A DNA stretch of 64,000 nucleotides from Pedobacter metabolipauper (lineage in GTDB: Bacteria; Bacteroidota; Bacteroidia; Sphingobacteriales; Sphingobacteriaceae). Position 1 is the stretch's first letter. Every line of letters starts with the position of its first letter. The notes below the pieces were generated by a model that saw only the letters and a list, made by a program, of their open reading frames with translations, had not been told where the DNA came from and ran no database searches. Below are positions 35,053 through 44,695 of the stretch, in pieces. A program made the position numbers and the translations under genes. Where the stretch lies: the NCBI RefSeq assembly GCF_004362715.1, contig NZ_SNYC01000004.1:434001-498000 (forward strand), given 5' to 3'.

Positions 35053-36684
35053 GTGTTAGCAGCAGCAGTTATCGGCATCGGATTTTTAGTACTGCTGTAT
35101 TTTGGAATTAAATGCAGGGCTGTTGTCAAACATTTAAAGGATAGTCTGACTGTATTGCAAAATGAAAATAACCAGCTGTCTGAAAAAACAGAACTGCTGT
35201 CCCTTGCCGAGCAGATCTCCCGCCTCGGAACCTGGCAGATCTCAATTGGCGATGGCATAATAGGCTGGTCTGATGAGCTGTATGCTATCTATGGATTTCA
35301 GAAAAAGGATTTTCGTCCCGATCTTGCCATAAATGAACAAATGGTGGCACCCGAGTACCGGGTAAAAGTCAAAAAGGAAATCGACAATGCCATTAAAAAT
35401 AAAAGCCCTTTTGCCATAGAATACCAGATCATACAGCCGTCCGGAATCCGGAAATATGTATTGTCGCAAGGATTTTATGTAGAAAAGGAGCATAAAATTG
35501 TCGGAACCCTTCAGGACATTACCGAGTTAAAAGAAGCCGTTCTTAAACTTAAGATCAACGAATCTTTATTTAGGGAAGCCGAGATCGTCTCGCATAGCGG
35601 CAGCTGGGAGTGGATTGAAGGAAAGGAGTTTGTCCTTTGCTCCGATGAAATGTACAATCTGCATGGGTACCTGCCGCATTCTGTTTTTATTAATTTATCC
35701 TTCTATAAAAAACTGATCCATAAAGACGATGTTCAGAAAGTGATGGATGAAATTTCTGTAGCGTACCAGAACAAAGCTAAATTTAAGATCAACTACCGGA
35801 TCGTATGGCCCTCTGGAGAGATCAGACATGTACTTTCTACAGCAGAATACAAAAAGATCAGTTTGAATGAGAATTACGCCTATATTGGAAATACACAGGA
35901 TGTAACCCAGCTTCGTGAAGCACAAGTCCTGCTGGAAGAAAAAATGGTTGAACTTAAGCGTTCAAACCAGGATCTGGAGCAGTTTGCATATATCGCATCC
36001 CATGACTTACAGGAGCCATTACGGAAGATCCAGTCGTTTGGAAATCGTTTAAATGATAAGTTTTCCGAAGTGCTGACTGAGGAAGGCCTGGATTATCTGG
36101 GACGCATGAGAAATGCAGCCTCCCGGATGCGGATCTTGATTGATGACCTGTTGAATTTCTCAAAGGCAGCCCGTGATCAAAAAAACTACCTCAGACTGAA
36201 TATGGCTTCGGTTATAGAAAAAAGCATCAGGATCCTGGACCATAGTATAGAGACCAGCAAAGCGGAGATTGAATTGGATGCCAACCTGGAAATAGAAGGT
36301 ATTGAGACCCAATTGGTTCAGTTGTTTCAGAATCTGATCAGCAATTCGATGAAATTTACAAAGCCGGGACAACGGCCGCACATTGAAATTACAGCACAAA
36401 CCAGATCTGGCGCAGAGATTAAGATGGAAGGGATTGATCAGGAACAACACTATGCCGTGATTGAAGTTAGGGATAAGGGGATTGGCTTTGATGAAGAAAA
36501 TGCGGAAAAGATATTCGATATATTCTATCGCCTGCATGCCCGTACGGCGTATGATGGCACAGGAATTGGATTAGCCATTTGCAGAAGGATAGCTGAGAAT
36601 CATTTTGGTTTTATCTATGCGAATAGTGATCCTGGTAAAGGAGCTTCTTTTACACTGGTTTTACCTCAAAAACAAATTAAATAG
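35053..36684 (+). CDS. PAS-domain histidine kinase, GTG start
   Basis: 543 residues. The stop of the regulator (TAG) is followed directly by GTG, taken as the start (VLAAAVIGIGFLVLLYFG forms an N-terminal membrane helix). Two PAS domains (about 50-165 and 170-285) precede a short coiled coil, the DHp domain with His317 (YIASHDLQEPLRKI, the phytochrome-like type) and HATPase (DKGIGF, GTGIGLAICRRI). With its immediate upstream partner it forms a complete two-component system. Confidence 0.9.
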   Translation: MLAAAVIGIGFLVLLYFGIKCRAVVKHLKDSLTVLQNENNQLSEKTELLSLAEQISRLGTWQISIGDGIIGWSDELYAIYGFQKKDFRPDLAINEQMVAPEYRVKVKKEIDNAIKNKSPFAIEYQIIQPSGIRKYVLSQGFYVEKEHKIVGTLQDITELKEAVLKLKINESLFREAEIVSHSGSWEWIEGKEFVLCSDEMYNLHGYLPHSVFINLSFYKKLIHKDDVQKVMDEISVAYQNKAKFKINYRIVWPSGEIRHVLSTAEYKKISLNENYAYIGNTQDVTQLREAQVLLEEKMVELKRSNQDLEQFAYIASHDLQEPLRKIQSFGNRLNDKFSEVLTEEGLDYLGRMRNAASRMRILIDDLLNFSKAARDQKNYLRLNMASVIEKSIRILDHSIETSKAEIELDANLEIEGIETQLVQLFQNLISNSMKFTKPGQRPHIEITAQTRSGAEIKMEGIDQEQHYAVIEVRDKGIGFDEENAEKIFDIFYRLHARTAYDGTGIGLAICRRIAENHFGFIYANSDPGKGASFTLVLPQKQIK

Positions 36685-36698
36685 AATTAACGGGAAAG

Positions 36699-38156
36699 AT
36701 GGAACAGATCAGGGTTTTATTAATTGACGATGATGAAGACGATTATGTCCTAACTAAAGAAATATTTGACCAAATTTCAGATCGCTATGTTTTGGCCTGG
36801 GTTAACAATTACGAAAATGGAATTGCAGCCGTACTAAAAAAGGAGTTTGATGTTTATCTGGTGGATTACCGGCTCGGAAACGGAACGGGAATCGATCTGC
36901 TCAATGAAGCAATCAACTCTGGCTGCGAACAGCCAATTATTATGCTTACTGGTAATAACGATCTACTCATTGATGAGCAGGCCAAGAATATCGGAGCCGC
37001 AGATTACCTGGTCAAAGATGAAATAGATGCTTCTTTACTGGATCGCAGTATCCGCTATTCCATCAAGCAGACCAGCATCTTGAAAGCATTAAAGGATAGC
37101 GAGATTAAATATAGGACCATCTTTGAAAAGGCTAAAGATCCAATCCTGGTTTCTGATTATTCAGGCAGGATCCATGATATGAATGCCGGCGGGTTAAGTT
37201 TCTTTGGCTATGCGCATTCAGAAATTATTAACCTGACTGATGATGTGCTGTTTAAGAATACCATTGACGGAGAGAAATTCAGAAATCTTTTAGAGAAAAA
37301 AGGAGCATTGATCGATTTTGAATGTGAACTGCTTGCTAAAGACGGCACTGCTTTTTATTGCAGCCTGTCATCCGTAATCCAAATTGATATGATCCGGGTC
37401 TCTGAAGTATACCACACCATTATCCGGGATTTAAGTTACAGAAAGGATATTGAGGAGAAATCTGTAAAAATTGGGAAGATGTCAATCTCAGAACATATAG
37501 CCAGGGGACTGGCAGAAGAGGTGCGGGATCCGCTGACCACCATAAACTTTGCCTTAGATGAACTGGCCGCTGATGAAAATCTGCTGGCAAATGAAACGGT
37601 GCAGTCTTATATTGAGATCATTAAAAATAACTGCGACAAGCTGAACATGCTGATGCATGACTTTATTTCCAGCACAGAAACAAAAACGCTGAACCTGCAA
37701 AGACACAGCATTGTAGAAATCATTGAAGAGGCCGTGTCGGAAATGGACGATCTTATTTCCGGAGAAAATATCAGGCTAACGATGAAGCTCGAGGAAACGG
37801 AGCAAAAGGTATTGCTTGATAAGCCAAAAATAAAACACGCGATTACCAGCGTGATTAAAAATGCTGTCGAGGCAATGACTAGTTTTCCAAAGACCATCCT
37901 GATCAGGGGAACAGCAGACCGCGACAGGTATGAGATTGGGATTAAAGACAATGGCTGCGGGGTGAGTATAGAGAACCGCGATTATATTTTTGAACCTTTT
38001 TTTACAACAAAGAAACGGGCAAACGGGTTGGGTCTGACCCATGCACAGCGGGTATTAACCACGCATAAGGGGAACATTGAATATGAATCACTTCCTGAAG
38101 GCAGTTTATTTTTGCTGCACATCCCTTTGTATTATGAAGAAGAGCTTTGGCTTTAA
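36699..38156 (+). CDS. Receiver-PAS-histidine kinase with Glu in place of the phospho-acceptor His
   Basis: 485 residues: REC (phospho-Asp in VYLVDYRLGNG), PAS (about 135-250), then a DHp/HATPase module. The H-box, normally AHEVRNPLT, reads AEEVRDPLT, so the phospho-acceptor position is Glu273 and the following Asn is Asp. The ATP-binding boxes are intact (NAVEAM, DNGCGV, FEPFFTTK, GLGLTHA). Either a pseudo-kinase that regulates the kinase upstream, or a phosphatase, or it uses another residue. It follows the PAS kinase by 14 bp. Confidence 0.88.
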   Translation: MEQIRVLLIDDDEDDYVLTKEIFDQISDRYVLAWVNNYENGIAAVLKKEFDVYLVDYRLGNGTGIDLLNEAINSGCEQPIIMLTGNNDLLIDEQAKNIGAADYLVKDEIDASLLDRSIRYSIKQTSILKALKDSEIKYRTIFEKAKDPILVSDYSGRIHDMNAGGLSFFGYAHSEIINLTDDVLFKNTIDGEKFRNLLEKKGALIDFECELLAKDGTAFYCSLSSVIQIDMIRVSEVYHTIIRDLSYRKDIEEKSVKIGKMSISEHIARGLAEEVRDPLTTINFALDELAADENLLANETVQSYIEIIKNNCDKLNMLMHDFISSTETKTLNLQRHSIVEIIEEAVSEMDDLISGENIRLTMKLEETEQKVLLDKPKIKHAITSVIKNAVEAMTSFPKTILIRGTADRDRYEIGIKDNGCGVSIENRDYIFEPFFTTKKRANGLGLTHAQRVLTTHKGNIEYESLPEGSLFLLHIPLYYEEELWL

Positions 38157-38166
38157 ATAAACGCAT

Positions 38167-39219
38167 ATGTCAATATTTACTTACAAACAGAGGAATTATA
38201 TCAATCTGGGCATTATTATCGCCTTAGGATGTCTAATTGTATACTCTTTACAAGGAATTTTTGGTTCCATTTTAAGTACACTGGTCTTATATACCATTTT
38301 AAGGCCGGCATACAATTACATGGTTGATGTAAAGCTGATGAACAGAAGCTTCTCTGCGGTGCTGCTGCTCTTTGTTTCTTTCATCGTACTCATTCTTCCT
38401 TTTTACACGCTGAGCAGTATGGTCATTGATAAAATTGCGGAACTGCAGAACGATCCGGGCTATTTCAAAAATATGCTTTATAAACTAAAGCACCTGGTGC
38501 CTGCTGGAGGCAACAATCAGAAATTTATAGAAGACGGGCTTAACAAAGCAGGAACATGGGCAACCGGGTTATTTCCTTCTATTATATCCGGTGCATTTAA
38601 CATCGTGCTGGGATTGCTCTTAATGTATTTCCTGCTTTATTTTATGCTGGTAGAAAAGGAAAAGTTCGAGTCTGCACTGGTAAAATATGCGCCTTTCAGG
38701 GAACAGAATGCGCAGCGCTTTGCAGAAGAAATGCGCAATATGACCTATGCCAATGTTTTGGGACAGGGATTTATAGCACTGGTTCAGGGATCTCTGGTCG
38801 GCCTGGCCTTTTATTTCCTGGGCTATTCAGATCCCGTATTCTGGGGGGTAATCACCACGTTCATCTCCTTTGTACCAATATTGGGGCCTCCAGTTGTTTT
38901 TGTTCCGGCTGCACTCATGCAAATTGCCAATGGCAATAACTTTGCGGGATGGGCCATGCTGATCTTTGGATTCGTTGTGGTGATCAATATCGATAATGTT
39001 CTTCGGTTTATGATTGCAAAAAGAGTTGGGAATATACATCCGGTCATTACTGTAATTGGCGTAGTTATTGGTATACCACTATTTGGAATATTAGGACTCG
39101 TATTCGGACCCTTATTAATATCTTATTTTGTATTATTGATCAAGATCTATGAAACGAGCGCCATGGCGACTGACAGATTAGAAAGAATTAAAACAATTTC
39201 CGAACAGGACGCGTTATAA
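38167..39219 (+). CDS. AI-2E family membrane transporter
   Basis: 350 residues with about seven to eight hydrophobic segments and the PerM/AI-2E pattern (GYSDPVFWGVITTFISFVPILGPPVVFVPAAL and HPVITVIGVVIGIPLFGILGLVFGPLL near the C-terminus). Family members export small molecules or act as antiporters; a role in autoinducer-2 export is not implied. It lies 10 bp after the kinase gene, so it may be controlled by, or signal to, that system. Confidence 0.9.
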   Translation: MSIFTYKQRNYINLGIIIALGCLIVYSLQGIFGSILSTLVLYTILRPAYNYMVDVKLMNRSFSAVLLLFVSFIVLILPFYTLSSMVIDKIAELQNDPGYFKNMLYKLKHLVPAGGNNQKFIEDGLNKAGTWATGLFPSIISGAFNIVLGLLLMYFLLYFMLVEKEKFESALVKYAPFREQNAQRFAEEMRNMTYANVLGQGFIALVQGSLVGLAFYFLGYSDPVFWGVITTFISFVPILGPPVVFVPAALMQIANGNNFAGWAMLIFGFVVVINIDNVLRFMIAKRVGNIHPVITVIGVVIGIPLFGILGLVFGPLLISYFVLLIKIYETSAMATDRLERIKTISEQDAL

Positions 39220-39286
39220 TATTACCAGTTAAGGCAGCGTAAAACTTAAGCACGTAAAATTAAACATTAACATAAATTAAAGTATC

Positions 39287-39553
39287 ATGAATGATAATTC
39301 AAAAGTATTAGTTGGGCTTTTAGCCGGTTTAGCTGCAGGTGCAGCACTAGGTTTGTTATTTGCTCCTGAAAAAGGAAGTGAAACCAGAGATAAATTAAGC
39401 CAGTCATTAAAAGATCTTGGAGATTCTATTAAAGACAAAGCGGCAGATGAAATTAATAACCTTGCTGGTTTAAAAGATAAAGTAGTAAGTTCCGTAAAAA
39501 ATAAACTCCGCCAAACTGAAGAAGAGTTTGCTGATGATGTTGAACACGCCTAA
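39287..39553 (+). CDS. YtxH-domain small membrane protein
   Basis: 88 residues with an N-terminal Gly/Ala-rich helix (VLVGLLAGLAAGAALGLLFAPEKGSETRDKL), the YtxH/gas-vesicle-like signature, and a charged C-terminal amphipathic helix. Usually linked to general stress in other bacteria; the function is unknown. Followed by a holin-like gene and a small unknown gene, a common Bacteroidota trio. Confidence 0.88.
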   Translation: MNDNSKVLVGLLAGLAAGAALGLLFAPEKGSETRDKLSQSLKDLGDSIKDKAADEINNLAGLKDKVVSSVKNKLRQTEEEFADDVEHA

Positions 39554-39581
39554 ACGATAATAAAGCTTAAAATCAAAAATA

Positions 39582-39965
39582 ATGCAGGAGAATAAAGAAA
39601 AGGGACTTGATGACCTATACGAAGATGCCAAGAGCTATTTAGATACGAAGGTTGAATACACGCGTCTTTACCTGGTTGAAAAAATATCTAAGATATTTGC
39701 CGATATGGTAACGAATGCAGCTGTGATCTTCTGCTTTGTACTGGCTTTCCTATTTGGTACGTTCACGCTTGCCCTATTTTTATCAGATGTTCTTGGAACA
39801 TATACCAAGGGCTTTGGCTGTGTTGCTTTGATTTATATACTGTTAGCATTAATTGTATATTATACTAAGGATAAGTACATTGAGAAAGCTATAATTAACT
39901 TTACGATCAGAAATTACTTTAATAAATTGGCCGACAAGGATGAAGACGAAGAGCAGAAGATATAA
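39582..39965 (+). CDS. Holin-X-like (DUF1469) membrane protein
   Basis: 127 residues with an N-terminal charged helix, two membrane segments (about 41-65 and 72-97) and a basic/acidic tail. It resembles the YqjE/actinobacterial holin-X superfamily, which despite its name is chromosomal and unrelated to lysis. Nothing phage-like surrounds it. It overlaps the next gene by 26 bp. Confidence 0.75.
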   Translation: MQENKEKGLDDLYEDAKSYLDTKVEYTRLYLVEKISKIFADMVTNAAVIFCFVLAFLFGTFTLALFLSDVLGTYTKGFGCVALIYILLALIVYYTKDKYIEKAIINFTIRNYFNKLADKDEDEEQKI

Positions 39966-40392
39966 TATCAACAACCTGGATGAACTCCATAAAATGGTAT
40001 GTAGTTTAAAAGATGAGGGCAATCTTAAAAAAGAAGCACTGATCAGCGATACCAAGGTTTACGTTAAACAGTTTAGCCTGGGTAATATCATTAAACGGTA
40101 TGCTACGCCTTCTGCATTTCTTAAGGTTGATGAGAAGTTAAATATTAGCAGCAGTGTAATGTCTTTGGTACTGCCATTGGTTATGAACAGTACAATTTTC
40201 AGAGGTTCCGGGTTAATCACCAAAGCACTTGTAGGCCTTGCCTCAGGTAAGGTTGGAAAGTCTTTGGATGCAGAACACCTTTCTGGCATATTTAACTCAG
40301 TAAAATCATTGTTTACGGGTTCTAAGAAGAAAAAGCCGAAGGAAGGATATGCTGTAGATTATGGGATTCCGCCGGATAGCGAAACTTATTAA
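39940..40392 (+). CDS. Conserved-looking hypothetical protein following the YtxH/holin pair
   Basis: 150 residues. The N-terminal pattern MKTKSRRYNINNLDELHKMVCSLKDE is typical of a Bacteroidota family that starts with a YNIN-x-LDEL helix; the middle is hydrophobic (SSVMSLVLPLVMNSTIFRGSGLITKALVGLASG), suggesting two membrane-spanning or membrane-associated segments. The start inside the preceding gene is supported by that N-terminal pattern. A strong terminator follows. Function unknown. Confidence 0.7.
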   Translation: MKTKSRRYNINNLDELHKMVCSLKDEGNLKKEALISDTKVYVKQFSLGNIIKRYATPSAFLKVDEKLNISSSVMSLVLPLVMNSTIFRGSGLITKALVGLASGKVGKSLDAEHLSGIFNSVKSLFTGSKKKKPKEGYAVDYGIPPDSETY

Positions 40393-40395
40393 ATA

Positions 40396-40421
40396 AAAAA
40401 GGGAGCTTAGCTCCCTTTTTT
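40396..40421. terminator. Bidirectional terminator
   Basis: GGGAGC-TTA-GCTCCC at 40401-40415 with an A-run before and a T-run after; it lies between the hypothetical gene (+) and aspS (-). Confidence 0.8.
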
Positions 40422-40428
40422 ATTGCCG

Positions 40429-42174
40429 TTATACGGTTGTTTGTATTTTCAATTCTTTCAGTTGTTTTTCATCAATGGTTGATGGGCTATCAATCATCAC
40501 ATCTCTGCCTGAATTATTTTTAGGGAACGCAATAACGTCTCTAATACTGTCCAAACCAGCGAAAATTGAGCATAAACGATCAAAACCAAATGCAATTCCA
40601 CCATGTGGGGGAGCGCCGAACTCAAAGGCATCCATCAAAAAGCCAAATTGCTTTTGGGCCTCTTCATTAGAAAACCCTAAATGCTTAAACATCAAGGCCT
40701 GTAATGTCCTGTCGTGAATCCGGATAGAACCACCGCCAATTTCAGTACCATTTACAACCATGTCATAGGCGTTTGCACGCACGGCTCCCGGATTGGTATC
40801 CAGCATAGCGATATCCTCTGGCTTTGGAGAAGTGAACGGATGGTGCATGGCATGATAACGGCCAGACTCTTCGTCCCATTCTAAGAGCGGGAAATCCAAT
40901 ACCCACAGTGCGCTAAACTTATTTTTATCACGTAAGCCCAAACGGTTTCCCATTTCCAGGCGGAGTTCACTTAATTGCTTGCGTACCCTGTCAGTTCCTC
41001 CTGCCATGATCAATACCAGGTCTCCAGGTACCGTATTCAATGCAGCAGACCATTTTTTTAACTCATCTTCATCATAAAACTTGTCTACCGACGATTTTAA
41101 TGAACCGTCCTCATTATGTCTCAGGTAAATTAACCCTGTGGCACCAATCTGAGGGCGTTTAATGAAGTCTGTAAGCTCGTCAACTTGTTTACGGGTATAA
41201 CCAGCGCATCCTTTGGCATTGATTCCAATAACCAGTTCTGCGTTGTCAAATACCGGAAAATCTTTTCCTTTAACCAGTGCTGTCAATTCAACAAAGGCCA
41301 TGTCAAAACGGGTATCCGGTTTGTCAGATCCATAGAGGCGCATGGCATCGGCATACTGCATTCTTGGAACTTCCGGCAGGTCAAAGCCCCTGATGTCTTT
41401 GAACAAGGTGCGGATCAGTCCTTCAAAGGTATTTAAAATGTCTTCCTGTTCAATAAAAGACATTTCACAGTCTATTTGTGTAAATTCGGGCTGCCTGTCT
41501 GCACGCAGATCTTCATCTCTAAAGCATTTTACAATCTGGAAATACCGGTCAAATCCGGAAACCATCAGCAATTGCTTAAACGTTTGTGGAGATTGCGGCA
41601 ATGCATAAAATTCACCAGCGTTCATGCGGCTTGGAACGACAAAGTCCCGCGCTCCTTCAGGAGTTGATTTGATCAAAACCGGGGTCTCTACTTCAATAAA
41701 GTCGAGCCCATCCAGATACCGGCGAACAGCCTGCGCCATTTTATGGCGAAGGATCATGTTATTGCGTACCGGGTTTCTGCGCAAGTCAAGATACCTGTAT
41801 TTCATGCGCAGGTCATCACCGCCATCTGTTTCATCCTCAATTAAAAAAGGAGGAAGCTTTGCGGCGTTCATAACTTCAAGCGCTGTTATTTTAATTTCAA
41901 CTGCTCCGGTTGGCATTTTAAGATTTTTGTTCGAGCGCTCTACAACAAGACCGCTTGCTTTAATTACAAATTCCCTTCCCAGGCTGCGGGCAGCCTCACA
42001 CAGTTCGCGGTTATCGTCCATATTGAAAACCAATTGGGTAATTCCATATCGGTCACGAATGTCAATAAAAGTCATTCCTCCCAGATCCCTGGATTTCTGT
42101 ACCCAACCGCACAAGATCACATTTTCCCCTAAGTTCTCAATAGTTAAAGCTCCGCAAGTAGTTGTTCTTAACAT
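40429..42174 (-). CDS. aspS: Aspartyl-tRNA synthetase (bacterial type)
   Basis: A 581-residue class II synthetase: N-terminal OB-fold anticodon domain, catalytic core with motif 2 ([18 protein letters not shown]) and motif 3 (GIAFGFDRL), and the GAD insertion that marks the bacterial type. The minus-strand promoter TATTTTTG at 42195-42202 lies 20 bp upstream. Monocistronic. Confidence 0.96.
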   Translation of the reverse strand: MLRTTTCGALTIENLGENVILCGWVQKSRDLGGMTFIDIRDRYGITQLVFNMDDNRELCEAARSLGREFVIKASGLVVERSNKNLKMPTGAVEIKITALEVMNAAKLPPFLIEDETDGGDDLRMKYRYLDLRRNPVRNNMILRHKMAQAVRRYLDGLDFIEVETPVLIKSTPEGARDFVVPSRMNAGEFYALPQSPQTFKQLLMVSGFDRYFQIVKCFRDEDLRADRQPEFTQIDCEMSFIEQEDILNTFEGLIRTLFKDIRGFDLPEVPRMQYADAMRLYGSDKPDTRFDMAFVELTALVKGKDFPVFDNAELVIGINAKGCAGYTRKQVDELTDFIKRPQIGATGLIYLRHNEDGSLKSSVDKFYDEDELKKWSAALNTVPGDLVLIMAGGTDRVRKQLSELRLEMGNRLGLRDKNKFSALWVLDFPLLEWDEESGRYHAMHHPFTSPKPEDIAMLDTNPGAVRANAYDMVVNGTEIGGGSIRIHDRTLQALMFKHLGFSNEEAQKQFGFLMDAFEFGAPPHGGIAFGFDRLCSIFAGLDSIRDVIAFPKNNSGRDVMIDSPSTIDEKQLKELKIQTTV

Positions 42175-42194
42175 TATTAATCCTAATTAAGCCG

Positions 42195-42202
42195 CAAAAA
42201 TA
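42195..42202 (-). promoter_or_regulatory. -7 promoter element of aspS
   Basis: TATTTTTG on the minus strand, 20 bp before the aspS ATG. Confidence 0.5.
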
Positions 42203-42321
42203 TTCATTTTGAACCATATATTTCAACCGCAGGCGATTTTACTTGGTATATTGAAAAAATTTTCAGTAAAGATGCAACGTTTAAAAAAAAACGGCGTCAC
42301 TTAACCTGAATAAGAGAAACA

Positions 42322-42870
42322 TTGGAAACAGTATATATCGATAAACACGTTACCCTGGTTAATGCGTGTAAGCAAGGCGACCGAAAGGCGCAGTTTGAGA
42401 TTTACAAACTGTATGCAAAAGCTATGTATGCGATAGCACTGCGGGTTGTAAACCATGAAGCAGAAGCAGAAGATGTTTTACAGGAAGCTTTTCTGGATGC
42501 CTTTAGCAGGATAGATACATTTAGGGAAGAAACTACATTTGGGTTATGGTTAAAGCAGATCGTGATCAATAAATCCATCAACCTGCTCAGAAAGCGTAAA
42601 GCAGAACTGGTAAGCATAGACGGCATTGATCTTGCTGATGAACTGGACAATGATGAAGAGGATCTGGAGTTTAAAGTAAATGAAATAAAAGAAGCGATGG
42701 AAAAGCTTCCGGATGGATACAGGGTAGTGCTCTCGCTGTATTTATTTGAGGGATATGATCATGAGGAAATTGCACACATCCTTAAAATATCAGAAAACAC
42801 ATCCCGTTCACAATATATGAGGGCCAAGGTTAAGCTAAACAGCTTATTAAAAGAGAGGAGTTTAAAATGA
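42322..42870 (+). CDS. ECF-type sigma factor, TTG start
   Basis: 182 residues from TTG 42322; an in-frame stop lies 13 bp upstream and the next Met is inside the sigma-2 domain, so TTG is the only sensible start. Sigma-2 (about 25-92, YKLYAKAMYAIALRVVNHEAEAEDVLQEAFLDAF) and sigma-4 (about 125-178, YDHEEIAHILKISENTSRSQYMRAKVKL) are present. Its stop overlaps the next gene by 4 bp (ATGA). First gene of a three-gene coupled operon. Confidence 0.88.
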   Translation: METVYIDKHVTLVNACKQGDRKAQFEIYKLYAKAMYAIALRVVNHEAEAEDVLQEAFLDAFSRIDTFREETTFGLWLKQIVINKSINLLRKRKAELVSIDGIDLADELDNDEEDLEFKVNEIKEAMEKLPDGYRVVLSLYLFEGYDHEEIAHILKISENTSRSQYMRAKVKLNSLLKERSLK

Positions 42871-43397
42871 GTAAGAAATTAGAAGAGTACATAAGAGCGC
42901 ATAAAAAAGATTTTGATACCGGAGGATTTTCATCGGATAAGCTGTGGACGAGGATTGAACAGCAATTAGACCAGGAAAAAATAAAAAAGCCCTCAAGGGT
43001 GCCGTATTGGTTAGGTATAGCTGCATCCCTTATCGTTATGATGGCGATTACTTTTATATATACCTATCGTAGTCCGGAAGCGGAGAATACCATTGCCGAT
43101 GTAAATCCAGGCTTTGCAAGAAAAGAAATGAGATTTGCCAGTCTCATTGAAGAGAAAAAAGATAGCCTGGAAGTTTATGCCAAAGATAATCCAGACCTGT
43201 ATAAACAGTTTAGCTCAGACCTTGGAAAACTGGGTGAAGATTATGAACGCCTAAAAAAGGAATTGCAGAATAGTCCAAATCAAAGACTTGTTGTTAAAGC
43301 GATGAGTAAGAACCTGGAACTGCAGCTACAGGTAATTAATCAACAATTGTCAATCATTTACGAAGTGAGTCAATCGAATAAGGAGAACAAAATATGA
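42867..43397 (+). CDS. Probable anti-sigma factor with extended periplasmic part
   Basis: 176 residues: a polar N-terminal part (about 1-44), one membrane helix (about 47-66, WLGIAASLIVMMAITFIYTY), and a helical, probably periplasmic C-terminal part of about 105 residues (EEKKDSLEVYAK... LELQLQVINQQLSIIYEV). It overlaps the ECF sigma gene by 4 bp and the following gene by 4 bp. The sigma-sequestering role is inferred from position and topology; no known anti-sigma domain is recognisable. Confidence 0.65.
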   Translation: MSKKLEEYIRAHKKDFDTGGFSSDKLWTRIEQQLDQEKIKKPSRVPYWLGIAASLIVMMAITFIYTYRSPEAENTIADVNPGFARKEMRFASLIEEKKDSLEVYAKDNPDLYKQFSSDLGKLGEDYERLKKELQNSPNQRLVVKAMSKNLELQLQVINQQLSIIYEVSQSNKENKI

Positions 43398-44695
43398 AAA
43401 AGTTAACAGTTGGAATGGCGGGGTTGGTTTTCATAGTAAACCTTGCTTATGCACAAACACCAGGCCCGGTCCAGGAACCGCGTGAAACCAGGGTTCGTGT
43501 AGAAAATAGAGTATCAGTAGTGGTTAACGATACCGATGTTCGTGTAAAAAGCACAATACAGGATGATGGCCCAATGCGGAACAAGTCTGTTAGCAAATCT
43601 TTTTCTGCAGGTAATTCGGATAAATTGGTGTTGAGCAATTCTTTTGGTTCTATACAGATCAAAGTATGGGATAAAAGAGAAATTAAAGTCGATATCGACA
43701 TCAAAGCCTATGCAAACAGTGATTCAGAGGCACAGGAGCTTATAGATGCAGTAAGTATAGAATCAGGCAAAACCGGAGATGAAATTGCATTTAGAACCAA
43801 ACTGGACCGCGAAAATAAAAACTGGGGCAATGGAACCAGGAATGGTAAGAAATGGAGAAGAGAGGTGAAGATCAATTATGTGGTCTACATGCCGGCATCC
43901 AACTCATTAACCTTATCTCAGATCTATGGAAGCGGAGTAACTATCGGAGATTTCTCGGGCCCGCTTTATGCAAAAGTGCAGTTTGCGGATTTTACCGCAC
44001 AAAACTTAAAAAATTCAAACAACTACATCTCTGTTCAATACGGAAAAACAAATATCCAAAGCGTAAATGTAGCCAAAATTAGACAGCAATATGGCTCCGG
44101 ATTAGTTATTGGAACAGTAAATACCCTCGATCTTGATGCCCAGTACAGTTCTGTAAATGTAACTACCGTTAATGGAAACGCATTGATTAAGCAGCAATAT
44201 GGCGGCGGCTTAGCCCTTGGTTCGGTAGATAACCTGGATCTTAATATTCAATACGCCAGCGCTAAAATTAATACCATCAAAGGAAACGCAAAGGTTGATC
44301 AGCAATATAACAGTATAACCATTGGGTCAGTAGGTAAACTGGACCTGAGTACTCAATATACAACAGTGAATGTAGGCGTGCTTAGAGGAGATGGTAAATT
44401 TAATATGGAATACAATAAGCTGATCATTGGAGAAATTACAAAAGGCTGTAAGGTTTTAAATATAGATGGTGAATATGTAGGTATTTCAACTGGCTTTAGC
44501 GAAGGCTACGATGCAGATTTCGATGTTCAAACCAATTATGCGTCATTTAAATATGGAAGTGGTGTTGCAGCCAGACAGATCAATAATGACGATAAAGAAT
44601 ATTCCTCTAAAAAGTATTATATCGGGAAAATAGGTAGTGGAAGTTCGGCAACAGTTAAAATAAAATCTGAATATGGTTCAGTAACCTTTAAGTAA
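43394..44695 (+). CDS. Secreted beta-repeat protein (DUF4097-like) in sigma/anti-sigma operon
   Basis: 433 residues with a signal peptide (MKKLTVGMAGLVFIVNLAYAQ). The C-terminal half has regular repeats of 35-36 residues beginning QQYG/QQYN at residues about 231, 267 and 303, each with the pattern QQY-x-S/G-x-x-x-IG-x-V-x-x-LDL-x-x-QY-x-x-x-x-V/I, suggesting a right-handed beta-solenoid as in DUF4097-type adhesin-like proteins. ATGA overlap links it to the anti-sigma. A terminator overlaps its stop codon. Function unknown. Confidence 0.8.
   Translation: MKKLTVGMAGLVFIVNLAYAQTPGPVQEPRETRVRVENRVSVVVNDTDVRVKSTIQDDGPMRNKSVSKSFSAGNSDKLVLSNSFGSIQIKVWDKREIKVDIDIKAYANSDSEAQELIDAVSIESGKTGDEIAFRTKLDRENKNWGNGTRNGKKWRREVKINYVVYMPASNSLTLSQIYGSGVTIGDFSGPLYAKVQFADFTAQNLKNSNNYISVQYGKTNIQSVNVAKIRQQYGSGLVIGTVNTLDLDAQYSSVNVTTVNGNALIKQQYGGGLALGSVDNLDLNIQYASAKINTIKGNAKVDQQYNSITIGSVGKLDLSTQYTTVNVGVLRGDGKFNMEYNKLIIGEITKGCKVLNIDGEYVGISTGFSEGYDADFDVQTNYASFKYGSGVAARQINNDDKEYSSKKYYIGKIGSGSSATVKIKSEYGSVTFK

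Noticed and set aside
39582-39965. Prophage lysis gene (holin)
   Set aside because: The protein resembles chromosomal holin-X/DUF1469 proteins and is embedded among AI-2E and YtxH genes; no endolysin, capsid, integrase or attachment site is nearby.
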